Origin: Ulota crispa
Lineage: Eukaryota > Streptophyta > Bryopsida > Orthotrichales > Orthotrichaceae
NCBI GenBank assembly: GCA_963920765.1
Contig: OY987249.1
Location: 18,386,483-18,450,482, forward strand
Direction: 5' to 3'
Length of the DNA: 64,000 nucleotides
In this document: in pieces, positions 43,501 to 57,039 of the stretch
How the letters are laid out: every line of letters begins with the position of its first letter
Numbering within the stretch: position 1 is the stretch's first letter
Notes under the pieces: generated by a model
The model's input: the letters and a program-made list of their open reading frames with translations, nothing else
The model's database searches: none
What the model was told of the DNA's origin: nothing
Position numbers and translations under genes: made by a program

Positions 43501-44186
43501 CAATAATTTTTTAATTAATGGTCACATTGAACGGATATTATAATGAAACATGTGACGGCATTTCAATAAGTAATAAAAGCACTAACGATGATATTGAAAA
43601 TGAACAAATTTCAAAAGTTATTCAAAATCTAGCAATCAATGTAAATAATAATAATTTTTAGTGACTATATTATGAAATTTTTGTACAAATTGTTACAAAA
43701 ATTTCATTCGATAAAGTATTTTGAGAAAATCATATTTTTAATAAAATAAATAAAAAATAGATGGTCTATTTGATTTTATTCATTAGCCAACAACGACTTA
43801 CCATACTATTTGTATGGTTTAATAAATTGCAATTATTAACTACGGAACATTTTGTATGAAGTCTATAATCCTTCTAAATTTTAGATGAGTATGCATTAGA
43901 GCCTAATCAATAGAACAGAAATAACATTTGTTAAGTTTCAGCTTGTTGCAATTGAAGTTTGTCACGCGTATTACAAAATTCAACAGCTTAAATATTAGAA
44001 TTTCACTGGCGCTTTTAAGGCAGTTTTATGTTTTATCACAAAACCATTGCCTAATAAAGAGTTAAAATTTTGGTTCAACAAGCTCAATTTCAATGTAATT
44101 ATAACATTTTTATTTTTAAATCAAACATTTTTAATATAGTGATCATTATTTGATTTGATTTAATTCATACTTTGAATTAAACTATA

Positions 44187-44188
<2 letters not shown>

Positions 44189-44240
<52 letters not shown>
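44189..44240. repeat. (AT)n microsatellite
   Basis: An uninterrupted run of about 26 AT dinucleotides. Confidence 0.97.
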
Positions 44241-44242
<2 letters not shown>

Positions 44243-46854
44243 CATTTATTGTATTGAGATATAAGATCATATAGGAACACAACATTACATATTTTATCTT
44301 TATTTTACTTTAAATGCAAAGGATTATATTTTCATTGAACTATTTATTCAAATAAAACTTTTGACCAATCCGGAGTTTATTGTCTTGGCGGATTAAATTT
44401 TGAAATTATAATTTTATGTCATTTTTTAAAAGTAATGTAATTTTTATTTCAAAATATATATTAAACACCATCTACAAAAAATCCGATCATGAAAATTATT
44501 TTATTTATTTAATCATTTATTTTCTTTTATACTTTACAATTAGTATCTATATTTGTATTTAATGAACTTTGTTCTAGAATTATTTTTTAAAATCACATTA
44601 TTGCATTCAAATATTTTATATTATAGCTATATCTAAATGATTGTATACTAAAATCACAATTATCTTTGTGCTTAATTATTTGATTGATAAAACCTCTTAA
44701 GATTGTATGTATAAGATCAAACAACATTGCATGTTATTTGCTGTCTACTTCAAGGGCGTTGTGTATCATATAGATTATATTATAGCATATTGTTAAAAAA
44801 AGCTGCAATTTATGCTAAAAACGTTCATGATGATATCACTTCTATTCAAGAAGATGGAAATGATGACAAAAGAGAAGTTTGTTTTCTTTCTTAGTTATGA
44901 CAATTTGTTAAGGATTTACTATAGTCTTGCAAATTAAAGTGTTTGTAATGAATTTGCTAGAATAATGCAATGCCATGCCCAAAACAATAGGCGATGCGGC
45001 GGCATGATGCACCTCAGGAGGTGCGCCTCAACACAGGACGCAATTTCTGTTTTGTGGCACAAATCTTAGCAATAGTGATACTTCTTTTTCTAATGATAGC
45101 AATGGAGCATTGTTCTAGTACACCTTGCATGGAAGAGTTTAATGATTTTATTAATCTTGCGGATGTATGAGGAGATATGCAAGAGCAGATGCTTGCTGTA
45201 GCACCAATGCTAAGGAGACGTGAAGCTCGTTACGGATGCAAAAGTAGTAGAAAAAACAATAATAAGAAACAAAAATGTCAATTTGGCAACAAAAAATGAA
45301 GCAATCATGATTTTTTGTTTAACAATGAAAGACAACAAAATTGTTTAAAAATTATTATGCTTCAATTATTTTAAAGAATAATGGTTAAATCTATGCATTT
45401 GAATGTATATAAAGCAATGCTGCGTTTTTTGATGTAATTTTAAATAGTTTATGTCATTAGAGCCGTACACATGAAGCATTTTTTAATTTAAATTGTAAGT
45501 ATGTGATAAGTTTATTAAAGGTGAATTTTTAAAAACCTCGATTAAAATAATAATATAATTTATATAATACTCCAAGGCTTGTGATACTGCAAAATTGGGT
45601 CTTGTGCCTTTGTCTAACATAAAACTCTCATTTAATTGTTTAGTTATTATTTTATTTATATCCATTTATTTTATATTTTATTTTCAATTACTGAAAGTTC
45701 AAAATATATATTTGTTGAGAAGATTTTAACATTGAAAATTATTAAAAATGTAAAGTTTTTAAGTTCAATAAATATGACAAAGTGTCTAATATTTGATAAT
45801 AATGGCGAAACTTTTGAATTTAGTGACAACTAGGGACAAGAAAGTGAGAATTTAATGTTTTGATTAAAATATTCTACAGTAGTTTATAATTATGCACAAT
45901 ACTCATGAATACACTTTGATAGCAAAGTACAACATTTGGGTAATGTTATGTGATTTTTGTTTAGATAAAAATTACATTATACTTTACTTAAACTGATTTT
46001 TAATAAAACTATAAGTTTAGATTGTTGAAAAACTAACACTTTAAACATAAAATAAAAGCACCAACATTAACAAAAAAATTATTGCATTTGTATGCAAAAT
46101 TTTGAGTTTATGATATTAAAAAAAATTAATAAAGTATTCAAATAGATTGAAGGATTTCATAAGTATTTAACATATATTGAAATATTTTTTTAACATTATT
46201 TTTCATTTCTTTAAATTACAATTATCAACTGTTTATTGATTTGAATAACTATGATTCTAGTTTTGATGTAAAGCTACATCAACATTGGTATTTGTATCTT
46301 CTTCTTTTTTTTGAGTTTTTTTGAAAAATCTACTTTAATATATGGTGTCAATAATGAATTGTACTAGTGGACTTGTGCATCGGCTGTTCCGGCTGAAGGT
46401 TATTGTGCCTATGCTATCCCCATGCCACCTCTTTTCACAAAAAATATTGAGAAAAATATAAACTCAAATTCCATTTTAGATTAAAATCAATTTTCCTCTT
46501 CACCTCCCTCCCCACCCTTTTATATGTGCATTCCAAATTCAAGTTGGAAAAAGATTCAATGGATTCCACCAAAGATGTTCTTTCACACACTTCCCCTTGG
46601 TGTTTGGCCAATCACAAAATTTTCACTATGCCTCTTGGCCCTTAGCCAATCATGAATTTTTAAATCATACTTTGCTTGCAACTACTCAACTAATAGAAAT
46701 AAGACTATTATAGAAATAAGATATAACAAAAATAATGTGAAAAAGAATGTGAATTTTTTTTAATTGTCATATTGTAATCATAAACTGCACTTGATCTCAA
46801 GTTAAGAAATATATTATGTTTAAATTTTTTTGATATAAATAATTAGAATAAATA

Positions 46855-47764
46855 CCCCTAAAGGACCAAGCCATTTTTTTTTGTGAAAAACATAGAAAAC
46901 TGCCTCTTTTGGGGAAATAAGTACAATGGTAAGAAAAAAAAAATTACAAGAATTCAACCATAAGATCTTACAGTAGACTACAAGAGGTATGCGTGGTAAA
47001 AAAATCAGCTCAATCTACACAAAGATGAGTGAGATATTTACATCTGAATTGCGGAAAATGGTTTTCTTTACTGTTGCCCAGAAATTTCAGAAGGCTTTGA
47101 CCACTCTTAGATCAAAAAAATTACTCTACACAAAGTTGAGATTTATTTTTCCCATGTAGGAGACCAAGTTAAGTATGTGTGGGAGAATTTTCAAATCCAT
47201 GGAAACACATGATAAAAAATAGTAAGTAAAAAGAAGTAGAGAATGAGTCAAAACACTAAATTGTTAAGAATTTAATTATTAAAATGAAAAATGCAAATCT
47301 CAATGGTTGTAATGTTGTGATAAACAATCTACATCCTTTGGTTTTGTCTTTTTCCAAATTAATGAAAATTGAGTAAAACAAAAGACTTCAAAGTTTATTT
47401 TAGAGTAGAGAATCTAGAACTACCCGCAAACAAAAACTCCTCATAACTTTCATCTCATGTATCAAAATTGAATGATTCAAAGCTCTCCACGTCTATATAA
47501 GTCTATAGAACCTATCCTAGATTTTATTTGAAAAAATCGTAATTTTTAAAGAAGTTTTTGGCTGCTCGGGGAGCAGCTTTTTCTAGATTTTCAAGCATAA
47601 CTTCTTCAATAAATGTTGGAATGAAGAAAAAATTTCATACCCACGTAGATTTTTGAATTCCTCACCTTCAATAAAAGTTTCAGAAAATCACCCAAAGTAG
47701 TTTAGCCATAGGTGCATGCCCGAAATCCTATTTGTCCCCCGAAGGGACAATGGTCCTTTAGGGG
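46855..47764. mobile_element. TTAA-type element, GGACCAAG family
   Basis: Left end CCCCTAAAGGACCAAG preceded by AATA instead of TTAA. Right end GACAATGGTCCTTTAGGGG then TTAA (47765-47768). Interior matches 2601-4253 (reversed) and 57742-58668. Confidence 0.7.
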
Positions 47765-47768
47765 TTAA

Positions 47769-48320
47769 AAAAACAAAAATTTATAGGAGTTGAGCAACAT
47801 GTTGTTTTCTGATAACAAAATAGTTTTTCCAAAGGTAAATTTGTACAATGAGACAACAATATTTGTTTGCAAATTGACAAATTACAAGGAGCATTATGTT
47901 AAGTGCCCCTTTCATGAGTACATTTTGATGCTAATGAACCTTATCAAAAGCACTTTATACATGGAGACCCTTAGCAAGTGTAGCATTGTTGTGAACAAGA
48001 ATGCAAACTTAGCATTTGACGACTTTATCACTTTAGAAAAATGGCATTTAGAGCTACCTTTGTTCACTATACATAACAAGATTTAATAAGCTATCAATAG
48101 AAGATGTGTCAAAGTGCGACATAGACTTTGGTATGAGTTTCAAACATAATCATGTGATGAATTTTAAAGCAGTTTGTTTGGTTTAAAATTGCTAAAACAT
48201 ATTAGATGATACAAGCTATTCTTTAATTTTGGATAATAAAAATTGTAAAAAAGTAATAATAATACAATAAAAATTTAACGTAAAATATTTCAAAATCAAA
48301 GTGATAAATCAAGTGCTCAT
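47769..48320. other. Spacer between two TTAA elements
   Basis: Contains a 98-codon ORF (47790-48086) with no recognised motif and no neighbouring exon. It starts just outside the end of the element. Not called a gene. Confidence 0.35.
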
Positions 48321-49237
48321 GAATTTGACCAGCCCTTGTTTTGTGAAAGTCACTAAAAATTGCCACTTCTAAGGCAATGCGTAAAAAGGTAGAAAAAAAG
48401 TTTTTTTGAGAATCCAATTGTAAGGTTTTGCTCTAAACTATGGAAAGTACTCGTGGGAAAACAATCAAGTCATTTCAGATGGTGAGAAGTGAAGTATCAA
48501 CATTTGAAGTGAAAAAAAAAGCTTTTTTCCTTGTTGTCCAAAATATCAGAAGCCTTTGACCACTTTTATAACAAAAAAGCTTATCTATGCAAAGTTGAGG
48601 TTTAGTTTATCCATGTAGAAGACCAAGTTAGGTATGTGTTGGAGAATTTTTAAATGAATTGAAGATGTGAAACATACTTCAAAAAATCTTTGAATGCCGG
48701 AAGGTCCTAAAATTTGCAAGTACACTAGGCAAAATTGGAGGATTATGTATTTTCAAAAATCTGAATTTCTTTGATCCAAATGGTGAAAACCAATGAATCT
48801 TAGCACACTACAATTTGGGAAAAAATAAATAAATAAACAACTGCACAAAATGCTTAAAAAATGAAAGTACCAAATTTTACAAGGGGCAAAAGGAATGGAG
48901 GGTTGGGAGTCCCCCAAAACGGGCTCCTTCCACTCCACTCCCATTTGCCCAAGTGTCCACACCTTGTGCCCAAAAGGGCTAACCCTCTTTGGAGTCAACA
49001 CCCACTTTCTAAGGAGGGGCCTTGCCTGAACTACCCCTCATCTCTTAGTTTTGATAAATTCTTGTATGACTTCTTCAGCAAATATTGGAACAAAGAAATA
49101 AATAGATGATTGTTCCACGTAGACCTTCAAATTCTCCACCTTCAATAAATGTTTCAAAAAATCACAAAAACTAGTTTATGTGTAGGTACATGCCCAAAAT
49201 CCATTTGCCCTTGCAGGAATAGTTGGTCCTTTAGGGG
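48321..49237. mobile_element. TTAA-type element, GGACCAAG family, worn left end
   Basis: Right end GTTGGTCCTTTAGGGG then TTAA (49238-49241). The interior (GTTGTCCAAAATATCAGAAG, CCTTTGACCACTTTT) matches 57742-58668. The left end is only recognisable by alignment near 48321. Confidence 0.6.
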
Positions 49238-49355
49238 TTAAAGGCTGGTTGAACCTCCCCAACTAATTCCAACCTAAACTTCTTCCTCAATAGCAGATTC
49301 GATCCCCAAAAATATTAAATCTCTTGCATCAAAAATGCCACCTAGCATCAGTTAA

Positions 49356-50004
49356 CCCCTAAATGCCCAAGCCCTATTTCAGCTTCTTGGAATTTCCATG
49401 AAACAAAACAATCAACCAACCTTTTCATAAATCTCATCAAGTTTTTTTCAATTGTAACCATACAAATTCAAACTAAACATGTTAGAGATTACATGGAAAA
49501 AGAAAACACAACAATATCACTTATACTTTGAAAGATTATAATGTTTGAACATGAGGGTGTTAAAACTGCAAAAGTGATTTGAAGTCTTCCAATCCTCATT
49601 TCACATGTCAAATCTAAAAAGTTGGTTACCAAAAAAATATGAGGTTTTAGATCATTACATGTTTAACTTTAGTCAATTTATAGCTTCCAAAATCTACTCA
49701 AGTATTTTTTTTAAAGGAATTGCTAATGCGGATATTTCTCCAAGCTCTAGTGTATTTGAGGCTCATTTTCAAGATCTTCCAACACTAGAAAACTCAAGAT
49801 TGCAGTGGATACCCTTGTACAAAATCTTGAACAGAAAAATCATCAACTTTTATTTTCAAAATCAAATTTTTGATGATGAAAATAGACTTCAAAACAAACT
49901 TATATTGAAAAAAAATACTAAAAAAAGTGATTTGATAAGGTTTTATTTATCTTCAAAGTTTTGTTGAGACTCAAATATGGTCGCTAGGGCATTTAGGTTA
50001 GGGG
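49356..50004. mobile_element. TTAA-flanked element, ATGCCCAAG family
   Basis: TTAA (49352-49355) then CCCCTAAATGCCCAAG; right end GGGCATTTAGGTTAGGGG then TTAA (50005-50008); 649 bp. It is the inverse of 8016-8650. The 120-codon ORF inside (49605-49967) is not shared with the other copy as an open frame and shows no transposase motif. Confidence 0.8.
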
Positions 50005-50375
50005 TTAAGTGGCCATTATTTATTAAACACATTTGATTTAATAAGAAAAAGTCCCTTGTTTGCTATCAAATAGTTGGGTAGCTCACTCAGTGCAAGGAGA
50101 TTAGAAATCTAAAAGGTGCATCCAATTTGTGAATTATGTAATCTCCACAGAAGATCCACACCTCTTCTTTCCCAAGTGGTTAAAACCTATTGTTCTTGAA
50201 AGGGATTTCTCCATGAATCCAAAATTTGAAATGGTATGTAGCTGAAGAAGCCAATGTCAATAATGACCCTAGACTCAGACAATCTATCAATGCTATATTT
50301 CCTAACTCAATAGGTAATCGGTTCTTAGTATGATGACAAACTCAAATATATAAATGACTGATAGATAAACATATA

Positions 50376-50748
50376 TCTATATTATTAAAAGAATAACTAT
50401 CAGTCAGTTAGGGCCTACCATGTAATAGCATTCAATCAGTTAGGGTTGGGCATAAGTTAGGTTTGGGCATGACTAGGATTGAAAAGGTATAAATGGATAA
50501 ATTAAAATCACCTATGACTCTCTTTTATCCGTTTCACTACACGTTAACAACAAGTCACTGGCAGTTGCACCACAACTTTCTCTTGGCCAAAAGAGGGCAC
50601 GGGGATAAGGGGGCACGGGGATAGGAGGACACGGGGATAAAGAGGCATGGGGATAAGGGGGCACGGGGATATGGGGGCATAAGGATTAGGGAGCATGGGG
50701 ATAGGGGGTGGGGGCATAAACCCGTTGGTACAATGGGCAATATACTAG
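50376..50748 (+). mobile_element. Complete non-autonomous Helitron
   Basis: Starts TCTATATTATTAAAAG at 50376 and ends CTAG at 50748. The 3' end has the expected hairpin CCCGTTG-GTA-CAATGGG (50721-50737) seven bases before CTAG. It sits between A (50375) and T (50749), the standard Helitron insertion site. At 373 bp it encodes no Rep/helicase. The 3' third is a G-rich 16-bp minisatellite. Confidence 0.8.
50594..50710 (+). repeat. 16-bp G-rich minisatellite inside the Helitron
   Basis: Seven units of GGGCACGGGGATAAGG type, with repeat starts spaced exactly 16 bp apart (CAC/CAT at 50598, 50614, 50630, 50646, 50662, 50678, 50694). The regular runs of three to five G on one strand could form G-quadruplexes. 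Confidence 0.92.
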
Positions 50749-53134
50749 TAAATACATATTAATATTTGAATCTATCATTGTGCATGCCTATTGCTGCTAA
50801 ATGGTTGGAAAGGATCAAAATGACAATTCCAACCTAATTGAAATAAAATGGTAATCATGGATCAGTAAAGGACAAAACAATAATAGTTGTAGAAACAACC
50901 AAAGTTTTCAAACATTTTTCAAAACTTTCATATAATTGTGCCAAACAATATTGACAAAAGAAAAGCACGCATTGAAATGCAATTGGAGAGGTGCACATTT
51001 TTTTGTTAGTAGAGAGCTAAGGTAGCTCTATAAACATGGTTAATTATGATATGATTGTCCAAAAATATGCTCATGATATAAGCTCATAGAGAGGTTGGAG
51101 TCATTCCTTACTTTGCATATAACTACCTACATTAAAGAAAATATTTCCGTGTGCTAGCCAAGTTAGTAAAAATTCTAGGTATTTTCTTGTGTTAGTAAGG
51201 TGCGTTCTCATGTTAATTACCAAACAAAATCTTGACAATCATTTCATGTGAATAGGAAGGAAATCAATGAGCAATGAGCAAGTAGAATTGCCTTGTTATT
51301 AGTGAAATTTGAAATGTGCTAAAATTCCACAAAGTATTGTCATCAAATCTTTGATAGAGTTACAGAGGTAGAGCTCTTGTCCAAATTACAAGCATAACAT
51401 ATTGCACAAGGAATGCACTCCATTTTTTTGGGTACATGTGCAATCAAATGAAGATTCCTCATAATTGGCTTGGTCCTAAATTTTTGGCAAGACTTTAGAA
51501 TAAATGAGCATCATTGTAATGGGGCTCTTTATGAATAATGAAGGATATGGCTTAATAATGAGAATTACAAAATTTTTAATTGCACAATAGCCTTGCCAAT
51601 TTTTTATAAAAAAGACTTACACTTTTATGAGAGATATTAGAATGACTAAAGGTTTATGTAAAGTATCCCATGTTTGTTGTGTGTCAAAGTATCCAATGTT
51701 TGTTGTATTCAGCCATAGATTAGCTCTATAGGCTTAATCAATTCACAAACTGAGTTGTTGACAACATGACTTGTGGAGGATGAACAAAAAAAAAAGTAAA
51801 CTAAAAATTGTATATGAAACTGTTTGAGGCAAAATGATGGGTGAAAGAACCTTCTCTTGGGAGTTTTGTTTTAGGGTTAGGTTGGGGTTAGAGTACATAA
51901 CATTTACATGTAGGTTTAGGGATTTTCATTGCATGCTTTTTGTTTTCTCTCACTTTTTGGTGGGAAGTTAAAATTTAAGTTAAAAGCATTTGAACTTTAT
52001 ATTTGAGATTAGTTTTTTCTTGAAAACAACTTCAATTTGGAAGTAAAAATTGCTTGAATGTACTTGGTGTCAACAAATACTCCATGTTTAACATTACAAT
52101 AAAAATGTCACTCTTGTTTTGTAAATTAGATTTTGCATGTGCATTTTCCAAAAAAAAATTCATTGTGATTTGATTAGGTGTGTGAAAAATCCTTCTTGTC
52201 ATTGTGTATTTATAATGAACATAGGGTATACAAAAATATCACAATAACCTTTTTTGAATGAAGCCTAGGATACATGAGATTCCCTGTACTTGGAAATTCA
52301 AGTAAATATAGCCCTATCAAAATCAAATTTTTTACCTAAATGGCCTCCATCTTATAGGGGCAAATGCAGGGTATCCATAGATACCTTATATAGTGCACTC
52401 CTGTGACATATTGCTAGAAGGCTCTTGACAATACTTCTCCAATTGGTAAATTACATATTGCAATTGGAGAAAAAATTTGATTTTCAATACCCTATAGAAT
52501 GACACATGGTAGTAGTGACCTTCTACAGAATGTTAAATTCAACTTCTAAAATTGGACCATTTCACAATCAACCAGAAAATCCTAGAAAGGGCACTTCCTC
52601 CTTGAAACACTCTATCCAATTTTGCTAGTTCTTCATTTGCAAATAATAAGCGACATTGCAATGGACGAGTATTGTCAACTATTTGTCTTATGTGAACTTT
52701 ACAAAAAAGTGTCCTCACATGAAAGTTTGCCTTAGGGCCTCCTTAGTCAAAACATAAGTAAGAGTCCAAAAAACGTCAAAAGGAGAGTCTTGATATGTGT
52801 GTAATTCTCAAAGCGGCCTCTACAGGAGTTTGCAACCACAATGTACAATACAACTAGCTCTAGAGTTGCTAGTGATGTCATGGAGGTCAATTGCAAGAGG
52901 GATTGGAAATTGTAAATGGATTTATTAGAGAATCAATTGCACTTACCAACCAAGTTGATAGTAACCAATTCTCTAAGCTTTACAAGTTTCCTTCAAGGGC
53001 AGACTAAGACTGCTCTAGTGTTGAGGCTAGTAAGATGCTTGCTTGATTTTGTGGACAAATTGAGAGCAGTTTTCTCTTGTTACTCTCTGACCCACCTCCA
53101 TTGTACCCTTGTCCCTCCGGGACTGAGGACGCCC
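50749..53134. other. Intergenic, no gene recognised
   Basis: About 2.4 kb of AT-rich DNA without recognisable exon, RNA gene or element ends. Confidence 0.4.
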
Positions 53135-53138
53135 TTAA

Positions 53139-54534
53139 CCCTTGAGCACCCAAGCTGTTTTCAACAAAATCAGGATTTTTAGAGACCGACAACTTTGATG
53201 CATTGTATCTCACTCAATCAAAAGATCCACAAAAAGTGATCATTGAAAATAGTGGAACACCTACGCCAAATAGTGCATTTAGGTTGCCCCATACTATATG
53301 TCAATCATGCTTGGATTTCACACTAGAAGAAAACTGCATTGGAACTCAATAAAAAATGTAAGTTAATTTGTGTTGAGTTCCATGTTTCTAATGCAACAAA
53401 ATTCTAAATATTGCAAAATTTTGCGTTGTTCAGCAAAATTTTGCATTGGAAACATGGATCTCAACATAAACTACCTTATATTTTTTATTGGGTTTCAACC
53501 CAACTTTCTACATGTGATATCACATGGTTTACAACTTGGACGTTGTTAATTTATTTTTGGCAGCTTTGTAGTGGTTGCAAGGCCTTTTAAAATAAATAAT
53601 AAATTGCAGTAAGTAGTGATGGAAATCATTTTTACAATAGTAGAAGATTAAGATATGAGAATTAGTGTGGGGCAACCTAAATGCACTATTTGGTGTACTT
53701 AAAAAATGGCTCGCAAATTTTGGGAACAATTCACTGTGGGAGATGGGAGATTATAACTTCTGATCAAACAATATGTGATGACAAAATCCCATTTTTTGGT
53801 AGGTAGTTGCTATTTGATGATTTTTACAAAATTCTATAAGTCCCGGATTCATCTCAAATTTTGTGAGCAGTAAGATTAGATGTGAATGCACACACTTATA
53901 AATTATTGAAGATTGCACTTCTTTTTATTTCAAGTTTTAGAACTTCAAATTGCTATAGTGCAGAAAACAATGACCGACACAGTCGATGACGGTTGCCATA
54001 ATAAGGGTCTTGAACATGCCTGAACCCTTGCCAACAAATCCGACAAAAATGGAAGTGTGCACCATTTCATCATTGTACAAAGTACAGCTGGACAAAACAA
54101 TAACATATTCAACTTAAAAGTTAGTTCAAACATGAACTGAAACAAGCTTGTTTGGTCATGTAAATTATTCTCCTTGTTTTCAACTACTACTTTGTAAAAC
54201 AAGTTCACTCAAAACTGGTGTACAATACTAGAATTTTTCAACAAATTTCCCACTACCATAAAGCTTACACAAGGAAGCTTGCAAGGGAGATTGACTAGTT
54301 GCAACCTGTAAAACGTTGTTTGCCACCACGTTCCATACAGTGTTTTCACCCAATCAAATCTCTTGCAGCACTTGTACAACATTTGAGTTTCCTTGCCATT
54401 ATTCCATTGGCATGGACAACTTGAATGCCTTCATAATTGTACTTCATAGCACAACCAAAAAGTTAGATCCAATCCCTCAAAACAAGGCTTTGAAATCGAG
54501 AGAGGTTATATATGGGGCAATGGCCGCTCAGGGG
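53139..54534. mobile_element. TTAA-flanked element, GAGYRCCC family
   Basis: TTAA (53135-53138) then CCCTTGAGCACCCAAGC; right end ATGGCCGCTCAGGGG then TTAA (54535-54538); 1.4 kb. It contains a nested hairpin (about 53340-53500; arms like TTGAGTTCCATGTTTC / GAAACATGGATCTCAAC). The right part matches 32880-33471 and 33700-34140 reversed. No transposase ORF. Confidence 0.7.
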
Positions 54535-54538
54535 TTAA

Positions 54539-56402
54539 TTGTTAAAATGATTCAACTTTTGTGCACAGCAAAGCATGAAGCTAGGGCCCGTGGGGAATTG
54601 GGGATGTGTTAAGGTAAAGACGCCCATTCCCAACCGAGGCTCTATTCCCAACCGCTAGGGTGTTTTGGGTCCAACCAACCTATTTCTAAGCCTTGGAATG
54701 CAAAAGTTTTCACTTTTTAAGATTAAGATGAATGAAGTCATGACATGTGTCTCAAAAAAAGGTAGAAAGTGGTGAGCAAGAAGTGTTTTGGCTGTGATCA
54801 AGATCAAGAGAGTCTAGTGATTGGTTATGGGTTCCAAACACTTTATGCACTTTGAAATTTGTATAAATTTCAATTTTGCATGAAAAAATCTGAAAAAAAT
54901 TATGTCACAATATTTTATTTGAAACCATCAAAAAAAAATTGAGCCACATTGTTGCTCTAATGTGCTGTCTTGCAGGAGCTTAAATGATCGGGTATGGGCG
55001 GCTCTACCTTATTGGTTTTGACAGAGCCCCAACTTTTTTTTTAATGTATAGATTATGCAACAATGACGCAGGTGCTGACAATTGCAGGATATTTTTTACT
55101 CCCAGTAAGTTAACTTACAGCATTTGTGAACTTATGGCAAAAACAGCCTTGCCAAAATTAATACACGTTGTTAGAATCTAGTCTGTGACGTCATCAAGCC
55201 CCAATAGTGACGCCTGAGACGACATGCACCCACCCACATGCATACTTTATAGTGAAATGCTCAATTGCTCATGTGCTCTACAGTAGCACAATTCCATGCT
55301 TATTGTACTTGCACTACTTGGGGCGTAGTTATGGGCTTAGCAGTTCACACCTTGTACTGTTTTCTAGAGTATTCTAGAGTCAAAGTATTAAGAACTTGAC
55401 AATTATTGACCCTGAGCTAAAGCAGTGGAGGCATGTGCATTGACAGTAGGGCGGCTTTACACTAGAAGTCAAGTTCATGAAAACTTGGGGTCAATCTAAA
55501 CAAAATTTCAACCCAAATGGTCTCAAGAACAACCCAAACACCTATTGTATTATGAGTACAACAAGGGTCAATTCTCTTGTGTGTAGAGGTCTTAAGATCA
55601 AAATTTTGAGGTTAGTTGTACAAAATTTGAAAACTCTAAGAGAATGTTCATATTTGATGTTAGGAGAGGTATTAGCAATATGAATGTAGTCTAAAAGTGT
55701 GTCCAAATGCATCTAATTTTTCTTTGCTACTACCACTCTTAACACCAAATATGAACATACTATAAAAAAATAGGGGATAAAAGAAAAAGGGCTAGTAGAG
55801 TTCTTGATCTTTTCATTCCATTCTAAAGTATTGACTATCTCAAAATCATTTTCTTAATTCAAACTAATCATATTTTGAAATGATACTTGACAATGGCCTC
55901 AAGGTCAAGTATTGGCTTCATGTTTGTAGAATGCCTTGTTTTTTAAAACTGACAGTGTTAAGTCTTGTTTTTTAAGTATTATAAAATGTTAAGGAAATTG
56001 TTCTCGACTCCTAATGTAACGTCCTTATTGTCATTTTCAAAAAAGCAACCAATCAAAAGCCAACATTGAAAGTGTCAAACACTAAAAATCAACCTTTACT
56101 TGCAATGCAAAGTTGTCCTTAATTACATGTATAGTTGGAGACAATGAAGAGATCCAAAAAAAATTTGAAAGCCAGCCAAATGAAGTGTCAAAGAAATTAT
56201 TTGAAATTTGAAAATCTAGCTAAAGCTTTTAAAAGTGTCTAATTATAGTACAAGTATAAAGGCAGTATTCGATGCATGCACAACAAGGCCAGTGAAAATG
56301 AGAATTGTAAGATTTTTAAAGAGTAAGCGAAAAACCTCCCCATGGACTCATGGACTTGTTGGAGGTCCTTGAAGCGATCCTTTACCAATTGATATGCACT
56401 TG
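54539..56402. other. Intergenic, no gene recognised
   Basis: No recognised gene. The phrase GGGCGGCTTTACACTAGAAG at about 55449 resembles GGGCCGCTTTACACCTAGAG at about 39228, so an undefined repeat may be present. Confidence 0.4.
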
Positions 56403-56404
56403 TA

Positions 56405-56639
56405 CAATAGAACCTCCCTAAACTAATATGGTTGGGACTCCAAGAATCAAATTAGTTTACATAAGTTATTAGATAATTTTGTGGAAGTATAAATGAAGTA
56501 ATCTTGAAATTAGTGCCGAGACAACATTATAGGTAGCTTGGGATTTTTATATTATGGTCCTGACATTGAGATCTGTGTTATACATTAGTTTATAGAGCAA
56601 ATTAGTTTAAAGAGGTATTAGTTTAGGGAGGTTCTATTG
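56405..56639. mobile_element. Pogo/Emigrant-like MITE
   Basis: Inverted ends CAATAGAACCTCCCTAAACT / AGTTTAGGGAGGTTCTATTG with TA on each side (56403-56404, 56640-56641); 235 bp. The ends resemble the plant Emigrant/Lemi1 type (CAGTAAAACCTCTATAAATT). Interior ATATGGTTGGGACT is shared with 60945-61199. Confidence 0.75.
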
Positions 56640-57039
56640 TAGAGAGCTGGAATCCTTAAATTTCTTTTGAGTAGATTTTTCTCTCAAAGATGTATGAAAT
56701 TAGCATCCAACCTAAGGCAGCAACGCCCATAACCATCACTGTACCCATAACCATCACCTTTAAGATCTTGGAAAATCTGTGGAAGTGAATAGATGTAAGT
56801 ACAAGGATGTACAACATGTGAACATGAAACCTTAGTGTTGGTACTAGGTGCAATTGGAGTTGGTTCTTTAAAAATTCACAACTTATTCTCACAATATCCA
56901 AATAATACATTGGAAATTGCAAACTTATCATTTTTCTGTTGCTATAGGATCCTATAATTTGCTAGATGTTTATTAATAATCACCATGTTCAAAACCCTTA
57001 ATTTGACGGTAATGGGTGCTGCTACCTTGTTGTTAACAT

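Larger units (their letters stand above)
38917..46854. other. Gene-free, very AT-rich block
   Basis: No gene recognised. From about 39900 the base composition is noticeably more AT-rich than in the rest of the window. It holds a tandem duplication of about 86 bp at about 40342-40511 and an (AT)n run at 44189-44240. A small GC-richer island at about 42960-43180 and another at about 44990-45250 have short broken ORFs but no recognisable motif. Confidence 0.6.

Noticed and set aside
44990..45300. Broken ORF with a basic Cys-containing tail, possibly a decayed transposase
   Set aside because: Too short and interrupted, and no motif order can be matched to a known family.
49605..49967. 120-codon ORF that could be a transposase fragment
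   Set aside because: It lies in a TTAA element; the related copy at 8016-8650 is not open, and no DDE or zinc-finger motif is visible.
50555..50740. Proline/serine-rich 61-codon ORF on -
   Set aside because: It is the translation of the 16-bp minisatellite in the Helitron.
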